DNA of 64,000 bases from an uncultured Desulfobacter sp. (GCF_963665355.1 NZ_OY762229.1:3224001-3288000), one strand, 5' to 3'; shown: positions 36,911 to 45,671, counted from the first letter of the stretch. Numbers and translations are program-made. Notes: generated by a model not told the origin, from the sequence alone.

Positions 36911-37327
36911 ATGGCAATAGACCTTAGTATATACAAAATTCTCCCGCACAGGGAGCCCATGATCATGATTGATCAGTTTACCAGGGATAGCGACACAATG
37001 GGAACAGCTGTCAAACAGTTTTCCGGTGATGATTACGGCTGCGAAAACGGTATGGTGCTGCAGGGAATATTAATCGAGTGTGTAGCCCAGACAATCGCCG
37101 CCCATCATGGTCAGACTAACCTTGACAAAGCAGATTCCGGGCCGGCCATGGGCATGCTGGTGACCATAGACCATTTTGAATTTTTCCGGCCGGTACCCCA
37201 GGATGCCGAAGTGACCATTAAAGTGGAGAAAACTGATGAAATCGGGTCGTTTCATCTTGTCAAAGGAGCTGTTTTTCATGAAAATGAATTGGTCGCATCA
37301 GGACAGATTAAAATTTTTAATGCCTAA
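36911..37327 (+). CDS. Hot-dog 3-hydroxyacyl-ACP dehydratase (ApeP-like)
   Basis: A 138-residue hot-dog protein that would dehydrate the beta-hydroxyacyl-ACP formed in each extension round. It has the family segment ILPHREPMIMIDQF and the helix GILIECVAQTIAAHHG. In aryl-polyene systems a dehydratase of this type (ApeP) works beside a second one (ApeI); the gene at 38800 would be the partner here. The start at 36911 has a GGGAGG site 4-8 nt upstream and begins at the domain. It is the first gene of a four-gene plus-strand operon. Confidence 0.85.
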   Translation: MAIDLSIYKILPHREPMIMIDQFTRDSDTMGTAVKQFSGDDYGCENGMVLQGILIECVAQTIAAHHGQTNLDKADSGPAMGMLVTIDHFEFFRPVPQDAEVTIKVEKTDEIGSFHLVKGAVFHENELVASGQIKIFNA

Positions 37328-37347
37328 CCGTATAGAGGTGACGTTCT

Positions 37348-38076
37348 GTGAAGTTCCGTTTTAACCGTTTTTTATACTGCCTGGCTGTTATTGTTTTTTC
37401 AGCGATACTCTCTTTTCCCGGCTTTTGTGCTGAAGCGGGCAATGCCGAAGGCACATCTTCCGTCATACCCGAAGGCGAACTGCGCACAATTCTTACCCGT
37501 ATAGAAGAGAATATGAATCAGATCACTTCCCTTAAAACCAAAATTATTCAGGAGAAAAAAATTTCATTGTTTTCAGAACCTGTTTTTTCAAATGGGATTC
37601 TTCTGTTTAAAAGTCCGGACAAGATCCGTCTTGAATATTTTGATCCTTTCAGGTCTGTCCTTCTGGTCAGCAAGGACAAAATTTATAAATATGAGATGGT
37701 GAACGGTAAATGGGAAAATTTAGGTTCCGGGGATGAAAAAATGATGCGGGTCATCCTGGATCACATTGCCTCCTGGATTAAGGGTCGGTTCAATGAAAAA
37801 AAATTGTATTCTGTTTCAGGCCGATACAGAATGGTTGAAAACCGGACAGCCTACTGCATTCTGCTTGAACCAAAGGCTGAAGGATTCAAATCTTTTATCA
37901 GCGGCTTTGAACTGGGAATTAATGAAAACATGACCCGGCTTGATCATATTATCATCAAAGAGCCAAACGGTGATTATACCAAGCTGATGTTCCATGACGA
38001 CCAGATCAACACCGGTATCCAGGATTTGTATTTTACCGGGAACAGCCAGAATTTTTCCGCTGTTCCCCAGTGGTAA
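37348..38076 (+). CDS. LolA-like outer-membrane lipoprotein carrier
   Basis: A 242-residue periplasmic protein with a signal peptide ending around FPGFCAEAG. Its fold pattern resembles LolA: ILTRIEENMNQITSLKTKIIQEK, then FKSPDKIRLEYFDPFRSVLLVSKDKIYKYE. LolA-like proteins are standard members of aryl-polyene clusters and are thought to carry the hydrophobic product across the periplasm (family knowledge plus inference). The start is GTG at 37348 with AGAGGTG upstream. Confidence 0.87.
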   Translation: MKFRFNRFLYCLAVIVFSAILSFPGFCAEAGNAEGTSSVIPEGELRTILTRIEENMNQITSLKTKIIQEKKISLFSEPVFSNGILLFKSPDKIRLEYFDPFRSVLLVSKDKIYKYEMVNGKWENLGSGDEKMMRVILDHIASWIKGRFNEKKLYSVSGRYRMVENRTAYCILLEPKAEGFKSFISGFELGINENMTRLDHIIIKEPNGDYTKLMFHDDQINTGIQDLYFTGNSQNFSAVPQW

Positions 38077-38087
38077 CCGGTTCACCC

Positions 38088-38795
38088 ATGTTTTTTTTCA
38101 GAATCATACAACGCAATGCCCCGGCTTTCGGACTGCTTTTGATGCTTTGGGCAGTTGCAGGATGTGCTTTGCATACCGTTTCCGAAACAGACCACTGTAT
38201 GAACTCCGGGTATGGCGTTGACCAGTTGACCAGGAATGTGCGCGAATTGTATCCTGCCGGTTTTCGCGCTTTGCATCAGGTTGTTCTTCAGATCCATGGC
38301 AAGAGCATGTCAATGAACGGTTTCCTAAAAATTGACCGCCCCAAGGGCCGGGTGGATCTGGTGGCCCAGACCCCCATGGGCGGTACCCTGTTTGAGGTCC
38401 ATATCTGCCGGGGGCAACAGGATATTATACTGACCAAAGGGTTCTTAAAAGAAAAATGGCTTGGGGAGTCAGTTGTTCAGGATCTTAAGCGTCTTTACCT
38501 GGTGCCTGATTTTAATTCCTGCCATATCTGTGAACAAGAAAAACAGATTCTTCTTTGTGAGTCTGACGGCCAAAGGGTTGTCCGGTATTGTTTCATAAAA
38601 AACCAGCAATCTTCTTTAACGCTTACAGAAATCATGTTCTTCAACAAGAATCGATTGATCTATAAAATTGAATATCAGTATGAATCCGGCAACCAGCTGC
38701 CGGGGGCTATCAGAATCGAAAATAAAAAGACAGGCTATATTTTGACTGTTAACCAGCACATTATTCCGGATAAAAATCCATCAGACAGGCGTTAA
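38088..38795 (+). CDS. DUF3261-like lipoprotein of the polyene cluster
   Basis: A 235-residue predicted lipoprotein, with lipobox AVAGC after a hydrophobic stretch. The mature part is beta-rich (MSMNGFLKIDRPKGRVDLVA, GGTLFEVHICRGQQDIILTK), consistent with DUF3261 lipoproteins that accompany LolA-like and MMPL genes in aryl-polyene clusters. It is likely the outer-membrane acceptor of the product, analogous to LolB; this is inferred. The ATG at 38088 is chosen; a GTG at 38070 inside the LolA-like gene's end is possible. Confidence 0.78.
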   Translation: MFFFRIIQRNAPAFGLLLMLWAVAGCALHTVSETDHCMNSGYGVDQLTRNVRELYPAGFRALHQVVLQIHGKSMSMNGFLKIDRPKGRVDLVAQTPMGGTLFEVHICRGQQDIILTKGFLKEKWLGESVVQDLKRLYLVPDFNSCHICEQEKQILLCESDGQRVVRYCFIKNQQSSLTLTEIMFFNKNRLIYKIEYQYESGNQLPGAIRIENKKTGYILTVNQHIIPDKNPSDRR

Positions 38796-38799
38796 AATA

Positions 38800-39189
38800 A
38801 TGAGTTTCTATACAGAGATCACACAGGCAGAGGTGAATATTGCCACCAAGGATCAGGGCACCGGCATCCGGGCCCAGTTCAATTTTCCGGAAACCCTGGA
38901 ACTATTTAAGGGACATTTTCCTTCAAGGCCAATTCTTCCCGGTGTTGCCCAGATAGAAATGGCCCGGTTTGCTTTGGAAACTTTTTTTGAAAAAAAAGTT
39001 TCCATCAAAAAAATAAAAAAAACGAAATTTTCCAATTTGATCAGACCCGGCACACCTGTTCTTCTGGATATCCAGATTGTGTCCGTGGAGCCCGGGGATA
39101 ACGGCCATGATTTGATTACCACCAGGGTAACCGTCCATTCCGATGAAAAGGTTGCAGGGAAGCTGAACCTGATATTGGTTACGGATTAA
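38800..39189 (+). CDS. FabA/FabZ-type hot-dog dehydratase (ApeI-like)
   Basis: A 129-residue dehydratase with the catalytic His motif GHFPSRPILPGVAQIEMARF. It would form trans double bonds in the growing polyene chain together with the first dehydratase. It follows the lipoprotein gene by 4 nt and ends 11 nt inside the convergent acyl carrier protein gene. Confidence 0.88.
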   Translation: MSFYTEITQAEVNIATKDQGTGIRAQFNFPETLELFKGHFPSRPILPGVAQIEMARFALETFFEKKVSIKKIKKTKFSNLIRPGTPVLLDIQIVSVEPGDNGHDLITTRVTVHSDEKVAGKLNLILVTD

Positions 39190-39445
39190 CTTTTCTTACC
39201 CGTAACAGTTTTTCTATGGTGTTATATACATCCTGCAGGGTGCGGAGTTTTCTGGCCTCGTCCTCTTCAATACGCACGCCCAGTTCCTTATCAACCATGA
39301 CAATAAGATCCACCGCATCCAGACTATCCAGGCCGATATCCTCATAAAGCATGGCCTCTGGTTTGAGCAGGGCCGGATCAATTTCAAATTCTTCTTCCAG
39401 TACCGCGTTAATGGTTTCAATTATTTTGTCCATGGTTGTTTCCAT
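39179..39445 (-). CDS. Acyl carrier protein
   Basis: An 88-residue acyl carrier protein. The phosphopantetheine Ser lies in EDIGLDSLDAVDLIVMV (near residue 41). It would carry starter or growing acyl chains. Start 39445 (METTMDK) has AAAGG upstream; an ATG at 39433 is an alternative. It is convergent with and overlaps the dehydratase gene. It lies 20 nt after the PagL-like gene, in the minus-strand group ACP-CLF-PagL-ACP. Confidence 0.93.
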   Translation of the reverse strand: METTMDKIIETINAVLEEEFEIDPALLKPEAMLYEDIGLDSLDAVDLIVMVDKELGVRIEEDEARKLRTLQDVYNTIEKLLRVRKVNP

Positions 39446-39465
39446 ATATTTAATGCCTTTAACTG

Positions 39466-40056
39466 TTAAAAATATTGTCCGATAAGTAATATCACTGAGT
39501 TCTGACCCCGGTTGGTGTCGCCTAAACCTGCATTGGACAGGTGATGAATCCGCAAGGCAGAAAACCAGGTGGCGTTGTTGTCTGTGGAAAATTCAAGGCC
39601 GATCCCTGCCTGGGGATTGAAATTGAACCGGTAATCCTGTCCGTAAACTCTGTAATCCGTATATATGCCTCCAATACCGGCCTCAACGTAGGGCCTGATT
39701 CCGTTGGCCAGAGAGTCGGTTAAATATAGCATTGCAAAAATATTTACTGAAGCAATGATTCGAATATCCGTTTCATTCCAGCGTGCGCCGCCAAGGCTGC
39801 TCTCCACTTTGAACCGCAGATTTTCAGGGGCTTTATGTTTCCATACCCTGTCGTAGTCATACAGCCTGAGAACAGATACCTGGGCAAAAGATGTTTTATA
39901 AGAAGGGTCGTAGGTATAACCCAAGTTTAAGGACATGCCGTTTAATGTCGGTGCATATTCTTCTGCCCGAAGCTGTGCTGCACTAAAGCAAAAAAAGAGC
40001 ACCAAAATGGTCAATGGCAAAATAGTCCCTTGGATTTTAAATTGCCCTGGTCGCAT
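39466..40056 (-). CDS. PagL-like outer-membrane lipid A deacylase homologue
   Basis: A 196-residue outer-membrane beta-barrel protein with a signal peptide (TILPLTILVLFFCFSAAQLRA). It closes with RIHHLSNAGLGDTNRGQNS and ends in an aromatic residue, as barrels do. PagL uses His-x-Ser and a Glu 12 residues after the Ser (His126, Ser128, Glu140 in Pseudomonas). Here His and Ser are present but the Glu position is Asn, so activity may be changed or lost. The start at 40056 follows the CLF-like gene's stop by 2 nt; longer frames overlap that gene. In this cluster it may bind or edit the lipid anchor of the product. Confidence 0.8.
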   Translation of the reverse strand: MRPGQFKIQGTILPLTILVLFFCFSAAQLRAEEYAPTLNGMSLNLGYTYDPSYKTSFAQVSVLRLYDYDRVWKHKAPENLRFKVESSLGGARWNETDIRIIASVNIFAMLYLTDSLANGIRPYVEAGIGGIYTDYRVYGQDYRFNFNPQAGIGLEFSTDNNATWFSALRIHHLSNAGLGDTNRGQNSVILLIGQYF

Positions 40057-40058
40057 GT

Positions 40059-41042
40059 TCAATGGGCTTTTATGGCGGTAACGCTTCCAAACATCTGGTT
40101 GGCGCCCTGTTTTATGCAGCATGTTTTTTCTCCTGTGTACCCACCGCCTGAAAGTGCAAACCAGACATCCATGCCCATATCCGTGGGGCTGCCTGCACGA
40201 ACGCGTTTGCGCAACCTGGTATCGGGGGAAATATTGTTCTCCAGGCTGCAAGGGTTACATCTTTCATGGGCAGCGCAGGGAGAAAAGATTATGTCATCCA
40301 TGTCCGGAGAGTTTACGATTAAATCCCGCCCCAGATAGATATTATCAAGAAAGCCGATTGCCGGTACTGTGTCCGTCTCACGGGTGATCAGGAAAAAAGA
40401 TGCCCCCTCACCAAAAGAGCCTTTCATCTTCCCGGTATGGGTATTGAGTTTTTGTATGCAATAGCCGGATACGTCACACCACTCATCCACGGCACCGATT
40501 AACACTGCGTCCACTCTTCCCGTGTTCAGCCATGCCTGTGCAGAAAGCAGTGCACTGGCAAAAGACAGGTCAAACTGGCTTACGGTAAGGCAAGGACCGG
40601 TGAGGCCATAACAGATGGAAATGTATGCAGCCGCAGCATTATGGACGGAACCGGAGAACCAGGTCGGGGCGGCAAGCTTATCGCCCTGATCCAGATAGGA
40701 ATCCAGAAACGAGAAAGTTGAGTTCAGAGCCCCGAATCCCGTGGCAATGATCAACCCTGTATGCTGCCTGGACACCATTGCCGGCGAAACGTTTTCCAGG
40801 GCACGTCCGGCAGCCAGAAGGGCCATCCGGGAATAGTGGTCAACCCTGCGCAGTTTTGATTTTGCAACATACGAGGACACCTTGGTGGTATCGGCTTTCA
40901 GAACCTCCACCCCAGATGACTCACCTGGCTCTTGCCTCTGTTCTTTCGGGAAATCCTGACCGGTACTGTATACGGATTCCATACCCTGGTCAAAATGATC
41001 AAAAGGTCCGGAAACTCCTATGCCGTGTACAGCCAGTCTCAG
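40059..41042 (-). CDS. Ketosynthase-like chain-length factor (ApeC-like), CTG start
   Basis: A 327-residue thiolase-fold protein like the ketosynthase-like chain-length factors of aryl-polyene systems. The nucleophile region reads GPCLTVSQFDLSFAS, so the catalytic Cys is absent, and no His motifs follow. It would pair with an active ketosynthase. The first ATG (40982) cuts off the conserved opening strand. The frame is open upstream, giving RLAVHGIGVSGPF from a CTG at 41042. That CTG overlaps the ACP stop as CTGA and has AAGGTGA 5-6 nt before it, so I take CTG as the start. Confidence 0.78.
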   Translation of the reverse strand: MRLAVHGIGVSGPFDHFDQGMESVYSTGQDFPKEQRQEPGESSGVEVLKADTTKVSSYVAKSKLRRVDHYSRMALLAAGRALENVSPAMVSRQHTGLIIATGFGALNSTFSFLDSYLDQGDKLAAPTWFSGSVHNAAAAYISICYGLTGPCLTVSQFDLSFASALLSAQAWLNTGRVDAVLIGAVDEWCDVSGYCIQKLNTHTGKMKGSFGEGASFFLITRETDTVPAIGFLDNIYLGRDLIVNSPDMDDIIFSPCAAHERCNPCSLENNISPDTRLRKRVRAGSPTDMGMDVWFALSGGGYTGEKTCCIKQGANQMFGSVTAIKAH

Positions 41043-41311
41043 GGATTCACCTTCTGGGGATCAGGGCAGTGCTTTTTTACGTAATCGGCCAGTGTGGTGA
41101 TGGATTGAAGGGCAGGGCGCCCCTCCTCGATGTTTTTGATTTCAACACCAAAATATATTTGAAGCTGAACCACCAATTCCACAGCATCCAGGGAGTCAAG
41201 GCCAAGTCCGTCTCCGAACAAAGGGGCGTCATCTTCGATTTCTTCCGGGGTGAGGTCTTCGATCTGCATTTCATCGATAATCATTTTTTTCAGTTTATAC
41301 TTTAGATCCAT
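41039..41311 (-). CDS. Acyl carrier protein
   Basis: A 90-residue acyl carrier protein with the phosphopantetheine site GDGLGLDSLDAVEL. Its stop overlaps the start of the chain-length-factor-like gene. Having two distinct carrier proteins in one cluster is typical of aryl-polyene systems (ApeE/ApeF). Confidence 0.93.
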   Translation of the reverse strand: MDLKYKLKKMIIDEMQIEDLTPEEIEDDAPLFGDGLGLDSLDAVELVVQLQIYFGVEIKNIEEGRPALQSITTLADYVKKHCPDPQKVNP

Positions 41312-41569
41312 AGTTCTTTTGTCACCTGGGCGTTATGTGTAAATGAATAATTGGGATTGTGTATCACATTTTTTGATAAAGCACATCAGGTTACCGCCAA
41401 TTTATTGTCTATTGTTTCAAAGGCAATAACAAGGTTTACTGAAAAAGAAATTGACAGATCCTTTTGATTTGGTAAAAAGTTAAAGGCGTCTGTCCCGGCC
41501 TGGCCGGCGTCTATAACAAAATCCTAACAAGAGGTCGTTGCTTGTAACATTCAAAAAAAGAGAGAAAAT

Positions 41570-42010
41570 ATGAAAATTAAATTTTTTATCATCGCTGTTG
41601 TGTTGTCTCTATTTACAGCTGTTGCATTCGCCGAGGATGAATTGACCACCATGGCGATTCAGGATGCCATGGATAATCCAAAAGTTCAGAGTTCCCTGTA
41701 TGAGGATATTGCACTTTACTGGGGATCCCAGGGCCATCCGGATGTAATTAAAAATTTTGGCGAATTCAAAACCAGCAAAAGAGCCAACAAGCTGGGAAAA
41801 AGCAGGGAATCGGCATGCCAGTGGGCTCTGGCGTCCGCTGTGAAAGCACTGCAGCAGCGCGCAAGAAAAGAGGGTGGCAATGCTGTTATCAATATAAGGT
41901 CCAATGTCTTGGATAATGAAGTCTCAAGCGAGACCTCCTATGAGTGTTTATGCGGTGGCATGATGGTCAATGTCGCCGTCAAAGGCGACGTCGTGAAATT
42001 GGCAAAATAG
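41570..42010 (+). CDS. Exported small Cys-containing protein, RcsF-like fold possible
   Basis: A 146-residue secreted protein with a signal peptide cleaved after AVAFA. The C-terminal half, from CQWALASAVKALQQRARKEG to GGNAVINIRSN and TSYECLCGG, resembles periplasmic proteins of the RcsF/YbjQ-like architecture often mis-annotated as excinuclease subunits. It has three Cys. It is transcribed alone on the plus strand inside the cluster and followed by a strong hairpin. A link to the polyene pathway is not evident. Confidence 0.7.
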   Translation: MKIKFFIIAVVLSLFTAVAFAEDELTTMAIQDAMDNPKVQSSLYEDIALYWGSQGHPDVIKNFGEFKTSKRANKLGKSRESACQWALASAVKALQQRARKEGGNAVINIRSNVLDNEVSSETSYECLCGGMMVNVAVKGDVVKLAK

Positions 42011-42082
42011 TATTTTGTTTTAAAATCTGTTTCCCCAGGGATGAAATGACACGCGGTCTTTCGGACATAGGGGCAGATTCAA

Positions 42083-42130
42083 AAGGCTGTTACTTCGGTT
42101 TAGCTTAGCTGACGTAACAGCCTTCTTTAT
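42083..42130 (+). terminator. Intrinsic terminator
   Basis: AAGGCTGTTAC (42083-42093) pairs perfectly with GTAACAGCCTT (42114-42124) around a 20-nt loop, followed by CTTTATTT. It lies about 70 nt after the stop of the small exported protein gene. Confidence 0.8.
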
Positions 42131-42154
42131 TTCGGACGGCCTGTCAGAATATTT

Positions 42155-42169
42155 CGGGGACAATCCCCG
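42155..42169 (-). terminator. Short hairpin after the DUF2846-like gene
   Basis: CGGGGA and TCCCCG pair around a 3-nt loop just downstream of the minus-strand stop at 42176. The T tract is poor, so this is a weak terminator candidate. Confidence 0.4.
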
Positions 42170-42175
42170 TGACCG

Positions 42176-42751
42176 TTATTCGCAGTCCTCTTTATTTAAA
42201 AAAGGCCTGGCAGATTCGTCCTTTGACAGCCATTTGGGGTAATACGCCATTTTTTTCTCCAGAACACTGCCGTGGTTCGAATTATCCCATTCATAGGCTT
42301 TTTCATTGTTTTGAATCAATCTGCCCTCTTTTATGAATTTTTGAACGGTTTGGGTTTCAAGTTGCTCTTTGGTATACGGAGACAGGGAAAATCTTGCGCG
42401 CCAGGCTCCCATTCTGGGAACGACTTCCACATAGTAGGTTTTGCCTGCCAGAAGTTCCGCTTTTAAAAAATCAGCCGCCTCTGAAACAACCATGAACAGG
42501 TGTTCTCCTGGTTCAGCGACATAGGGCAGTTTTTGTCCATAGGGGACAAAACCAATAAAGGTTTCATCGTCGTATACCGCTGCATGGATCTTAAACCCTA
42601 AAGATTTGGGCCGCAGGAAATAGACTATTGCCTTGTCGATATTCGGGGCAATGGTTTCTGTAACAGGTACAGATAGATTCATGGTGGGTGCCGCACATCC
42701 TATGAATACGAACAATAGGACAAAACAAAAAAAATGAGCAAAATGTTTCAT
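42176..42751 (-). CDS. DUF2846-like lipoprotein
   Basis: A 191-residue lipoprotein with lipobox FIGC (Cys near 19). The mature domain resembles DUF2846: AIVYFLRPKSLGFKIHAAVYDDETFIGFVPYGQKLPY, then a C-terminal helical tail. The function is unknown. It lies 57 nt after the last radical SAM gene on the same strand, so it may be read through from the polyene operon. Confidence 0.75.
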   Translation of the reverse strand: MKHFAHFFCFVLLFVFIGCAAPTMNLSVPVTETIAPNIDKAIVYFLRPKSLGFKIHAAVYDDETFIGFVPYGQKLPYVAEPGEHLFMVVSEAADFLKAELLAGKTYYVEVVPRMGAWRARFSLSPYTKEQLETQTVQKFIKEGRLIQNNEKAYEWDNSNHGSVLEKKMAYYPKWLSKDESARPFLNKEDCE

Positions 42752-42808
42752 TAAATTTTCTCCCTTGTTTTAAGTTTTTCAGCCGACCGATTATGGGATG
42801 GACATACT

Positions 42809-44275
42809 TTACATCCGTTTGTTTTTATTGGCAAACATTAAAAAATCAGGCAGATCCTGCAGCATCCGTCTCCAGGAGTCGGGGGATTTCCAGGCCATGC
42901 TCACATAGCCGGCAAGAACCCTGGGCCGGGTGAAATGGGATTTATAAAAATGAATAAACTGCTCATCCAGGCGCACCTTTGTCATCCCCTTGGGTATGAA
43001 AATAAAATCCATGCAGTCCATCTTTTCCCAGTCTTCATCAAAACGGCCAAGGTCTGAGCCGGGTGTTTTGATCTGGTCATAAATGGGGGAGCCGGGAAAC
43101 GGCGTGAATTTTGCCAGATTAAAATCATCAATGGGCAGGGAAAAAACATACTTTTTGCTTTTGCGGATGCTGGTTTCACTTTCTCCGGGAAGGCCCATCA
43201 TCAGAAGTGCTTTCACCCGGATACCAGCCGTTTTGATTAAAAGGATTTTTTCCCTGAGCATATCAAGATCCGGATTCTGCCTGTGCCGGGCCAAAAGATC
43301 GGGGTCGCCTGTCTCCACACCAAGGCTGATCATCCAGCAGCCGGCCGCTTTCATCAGTTTCAAAAGATCCAGATCCAGATGTTCGGCCCGGGCCGCACAG
43401 TTGAAGGTCATGCCGGGATTTTTCCGGATCATCAGCTCGCAGAAGGCCGCGATCCGTTTCCGGTTGAACGTGAACTGGTCATCATAAAAATTGATATGCC
43501 GGATGCCGAATTCCTTGTGCATGTATTCCATGTGCGCATAAAGATATTCTGAGGAATTATACCGGAAAGTCCGTCTGAAAACAGATCTGTCACAGTATGA
43601 ACAGGCATAGGGACAGCCCCGGGAAGAGATCAGGCTGGCATTGGGTACCTTGGGATAGTTGAAGATGGGCAGTTTATAGGCCTTGGGATACCCGGGCAGT
43701 TTTCTGTATGCCGGGAAGGGCAGGCTGTCCAGTTCAATGAGTTTTTTTCTGAACCCTGTAAACTGAGCCTGACCGAAATCATCCCTGTACACAATTCCGG
43801 GAATCTGGGGAATCTTCTTTTTTTCACTGGTGATCAGCTCATAAATGGCCGTCTCCCCTTCACCCACAACCAGGTAGTCGATCACTTTAAATCTGCTTAT
43901 CAAAGTTTCTCTAAGTGCAGAGACATGGGGACCCCCAAAAACCACGCCAATGTCCGGTTTGATCTCTTTGACCTGTTCCGCTGTCCTGACTCCGTCCAGA
44001 AAACTTGAAGTGGTGCATGAAAACCCTATAAATTCTGGTTCATACTCTTTCACGTAGGAAAGAATCAGGGCAAGGGAATCCGGAAGGCAGTGGCAGTCAA
44101 TGACCTTGTTGGGAACGCCTTTCTGGTCAAGTACAGCTGCAATGCTGATGAGCCCCAGGGGCGGCATGATGTTTGCCTTACGGGAGATATCTTTATCCGC
44201 TTTCTCCGGGGCATATCCCAGGGGATGGACCAGAAGGATGCCGCCTTTATCTGCGGTCTTTTCATAAACTGTCAT
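42809..44275 (-). CDS. B12-binding radical SAM protein (third of three)
   Basis: A 488-residue class B radical SAM enzyme. Residues about 15-150 form a B12-binding Rossmann domain (PPLGLISIAAVLDQKG, VVFGGPHVSALRE). The SAM radical core has the [4Fe-4S] ligands Cys221, Cys225 and Cys228 in RGCPYACSYC, then INFYDDQFTFNRKR and a C-terminal extension of about 110 residues. Such enzymes methylate unactivated carbons or drive unusual C-C bond chemistry. The start at 44275 has AGGAG 7 nt upstream; a GTG at 44296 is the alternative. It overlaps the previous radical SAM gene by 14 nt. Its place in the run argues for tailoring of the polyene or its lipid. Confidence 0.88.
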   Translation of the reverse strand: MTVYEKTADKGGILLVHPLGYAPEKADKDISRKANIMPPLGLISIAAVLDQKGVPNKVIDCHCLPDSLALILSYVKEYEPEFIGFSCTTSSFLDGVRTAEQVKEIKPDIGVVFGGPHVSALRETLISRFKVIDYLVVGEGETAIYELITSEKKKIPQIPGIVYRDDFGQAQFTGFRKKLIELDSLPFPAYRKLPGYPKAYKLPIFNYPKVPNASLISSRGCPYACSYCDRSVFRRTFRYNSSEYLYAHMEYMHKEFGIRHINFYDDQFTFNRKRIAAFCELMIRKNPGMTFNCAARAEHLDLDLLKLMKAAGCWMISLGVETGDPDLLARHRQNPDLDMLREKILLIKTAGIRVKALLMMGLPGESETSIRKSKKYVFSLPIDDFNLAKFTPFPGSPIYDQIKTPGSDLGRFDEDWEKMDCMDFIFIPKGMTKVRLDEQFIHFYKSHFTRPRVLAGYVSMAWKSPDSWRRMLQDLPDFLMFANKNKRM

Positions 44276-45671
44276 GGAGTGCTCCTGATGTGCCACGGCC
44301 TTTTTTTCTAATCCGTCTGCCCTGTGAGAATGTACCCGGAATCATGTCCCAGAGCAGGCCTTTAAACCCAAACAGTTTGACTGTTTTCATTCGAATATAT
44401 CCTTTTTCCGGCGGAAAGAACCGGTCCTTGCGATACTGAAACGCCGCTTCAATTCTTAAATCCATTTTTTTTTTGTCCAGTCCGGGTGCCACATAAAAGG
44501 CCGGGTGAAGCAGGTTGTCCCCGGGTGTAATGATTCCCTGGTTGACTGCGATATCGGCAAGTCCGGTTTTGGGCAGAATACGGATGCCTGAAAAGACAAA
44601 GACAACGGTATGCCTGAGCAGCTCAATATTGTTCAGCCCCTCTTCAACGGTCTGCACAGTCTCTTTGGGGCCGCCGAACATGAAAAAGTGGGCACAGGGG
44701 ATTTCTGCCTGGATGCAGGCCTCATTAATTGCCAGAATGCTGCTGAAATCAAATGTTTTGCCAATGCCTTCCAGGGTGGTGTCACAGGCCCCGTCCGAAC
44801 CGATCTCCATGGCATAGAGACCAGCTTTTTTCAGCAATGCCAGCTCTTTTTGTGACAGATGCGCCGGCCTGAAATAGGCCGCCCACTTAACGCCTAAGTC
44901 GGCCCGGGCCAGGGCTTCGGCCACTTCAAGATAACGCCCCTGGGGATCATTGAATACGGAGTCGCTGAAAAACAGACTGGTGACGTTAAACTCCGATTTC
45001 AGCCGTTTGAGGTTTTCAACCACAAATTCCGGTTCCTGGTGCCTGATCGTTTTGCCCTCAATGAGGGGGTAGGAACAGTAATTACATCCAAAAGGGCATC
45101 CCCGTTTGGTCTGGTAATTGAGCATGCCGCTGGCATCAAAATAGTAGTCTGTGAAACGGGGTTGATAGGATGGACTGTAAAATTGCTCCGGGGTCATTCT
45201 TGGGGTCAGCGGCCCCATGACCCTTGGCGGGTTTTCATTGCCCAGAATTTTATCAATGAGCAGATTAAATGCCACCTCACCCTCTCCGGCCACACAATAA
45301 TCTGCGCCGCAATAGGTTAAAATGGTCTCCGGCATAATGGATACAGCCGGGCCGCCAATAACAATGGGAGCATGCTGGACTTGGCGAATATTGGCAATCA
45401 GTGCCTTGACCCCGGAAAGATACCAGCTGTCCGGGGACAGGGAGTCCACATTATCGATATTTCTGATGGAAATCCCTATGATATCAGGACCGAATGCCCT
45501 AAGGGCCTGTTCCAGGCCGACATGGCCCTTTTCCATGTCATAGAGAAGGTCAAACTGTTCTGTTTCGTGACCCTTGGCTTTCAGGGCCGCATCCACCAGG
45601 GCCATGCCAATGGGATATACCGGCAGCGGTTCCTGGGTGGTATTGGCCGAGATGAGAAATATTTTTGCCAT
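44262..45671 (-). CDS. B12-binding radical SAM protein (second of three)
   Basis: A 469-residue B12-binding radical SAM protein. The N-terminal cobalamin domain covers about residues 1-150 (YPIGMALVDAALKAKGHETEQ, APIVIGGPAVSIMPE). Cluster ligands are Cys192, Cys196 and Cys199 in KRGCPFGCNYC. The core includes SLFFSDSVFNDP and PCAHFFMFGGPKET. It resembles proteins sometimes labelled lipid-biosynthesis B12-binding radical SAM. It lies 2 nt after the first radical SAM gene. The reaction is unknown. Confidence 0.88.
   Translation of the reverse strand: MAKIFLISANTTQEPLPVYPIGMALVDAALKAKGHETEQFDLLYDMEKGHVGLEQALRAFGPDIIGISIRNIDNVDSLSPDSWYLSGVKALIANIRQVQHAPIVIGGPAVSIMPETILTYCGADYCVAGEGEVAFNLLIDKILGNENPPRVMGPLTPRMTPEQFYSPSYQPRFTDYYFDASGMLNYQTKRGCPFGCNYCSYPLIEGKTIRHQEPEFVVENLKRLKSEFNVTSLFFSDSVFNDPQGRYLEVAEALARADLGVKWAAYFRPAHLSQKELALLKKAGLYAMEIGSDGACDTTLEGIGKTFDFSSILAINEACIQAEIPCAHFFMFGGPKETVQTVEEGLNNIELLRHTVVFVFSGIRILPKTGLADIAVNQGIITPGDNLLHPAFYVAPGLDKKKMDLRIEAAFQYRKDRFFPPEKGYIRMKTVKLFGFKGLLWDMIPGTFSQGRRIRKKGRGTSGALHDSL

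Noticed and set aside
36676..42161. Near-identical TTTCGGGG(G)ACA strings at about 36679 and 42152, resembling REP-type element ends
   Set aside because: Only 11-12 nt are shared, there is no transposase, and the second copy is explained by a short hairpin after the DUF2846-like gene.
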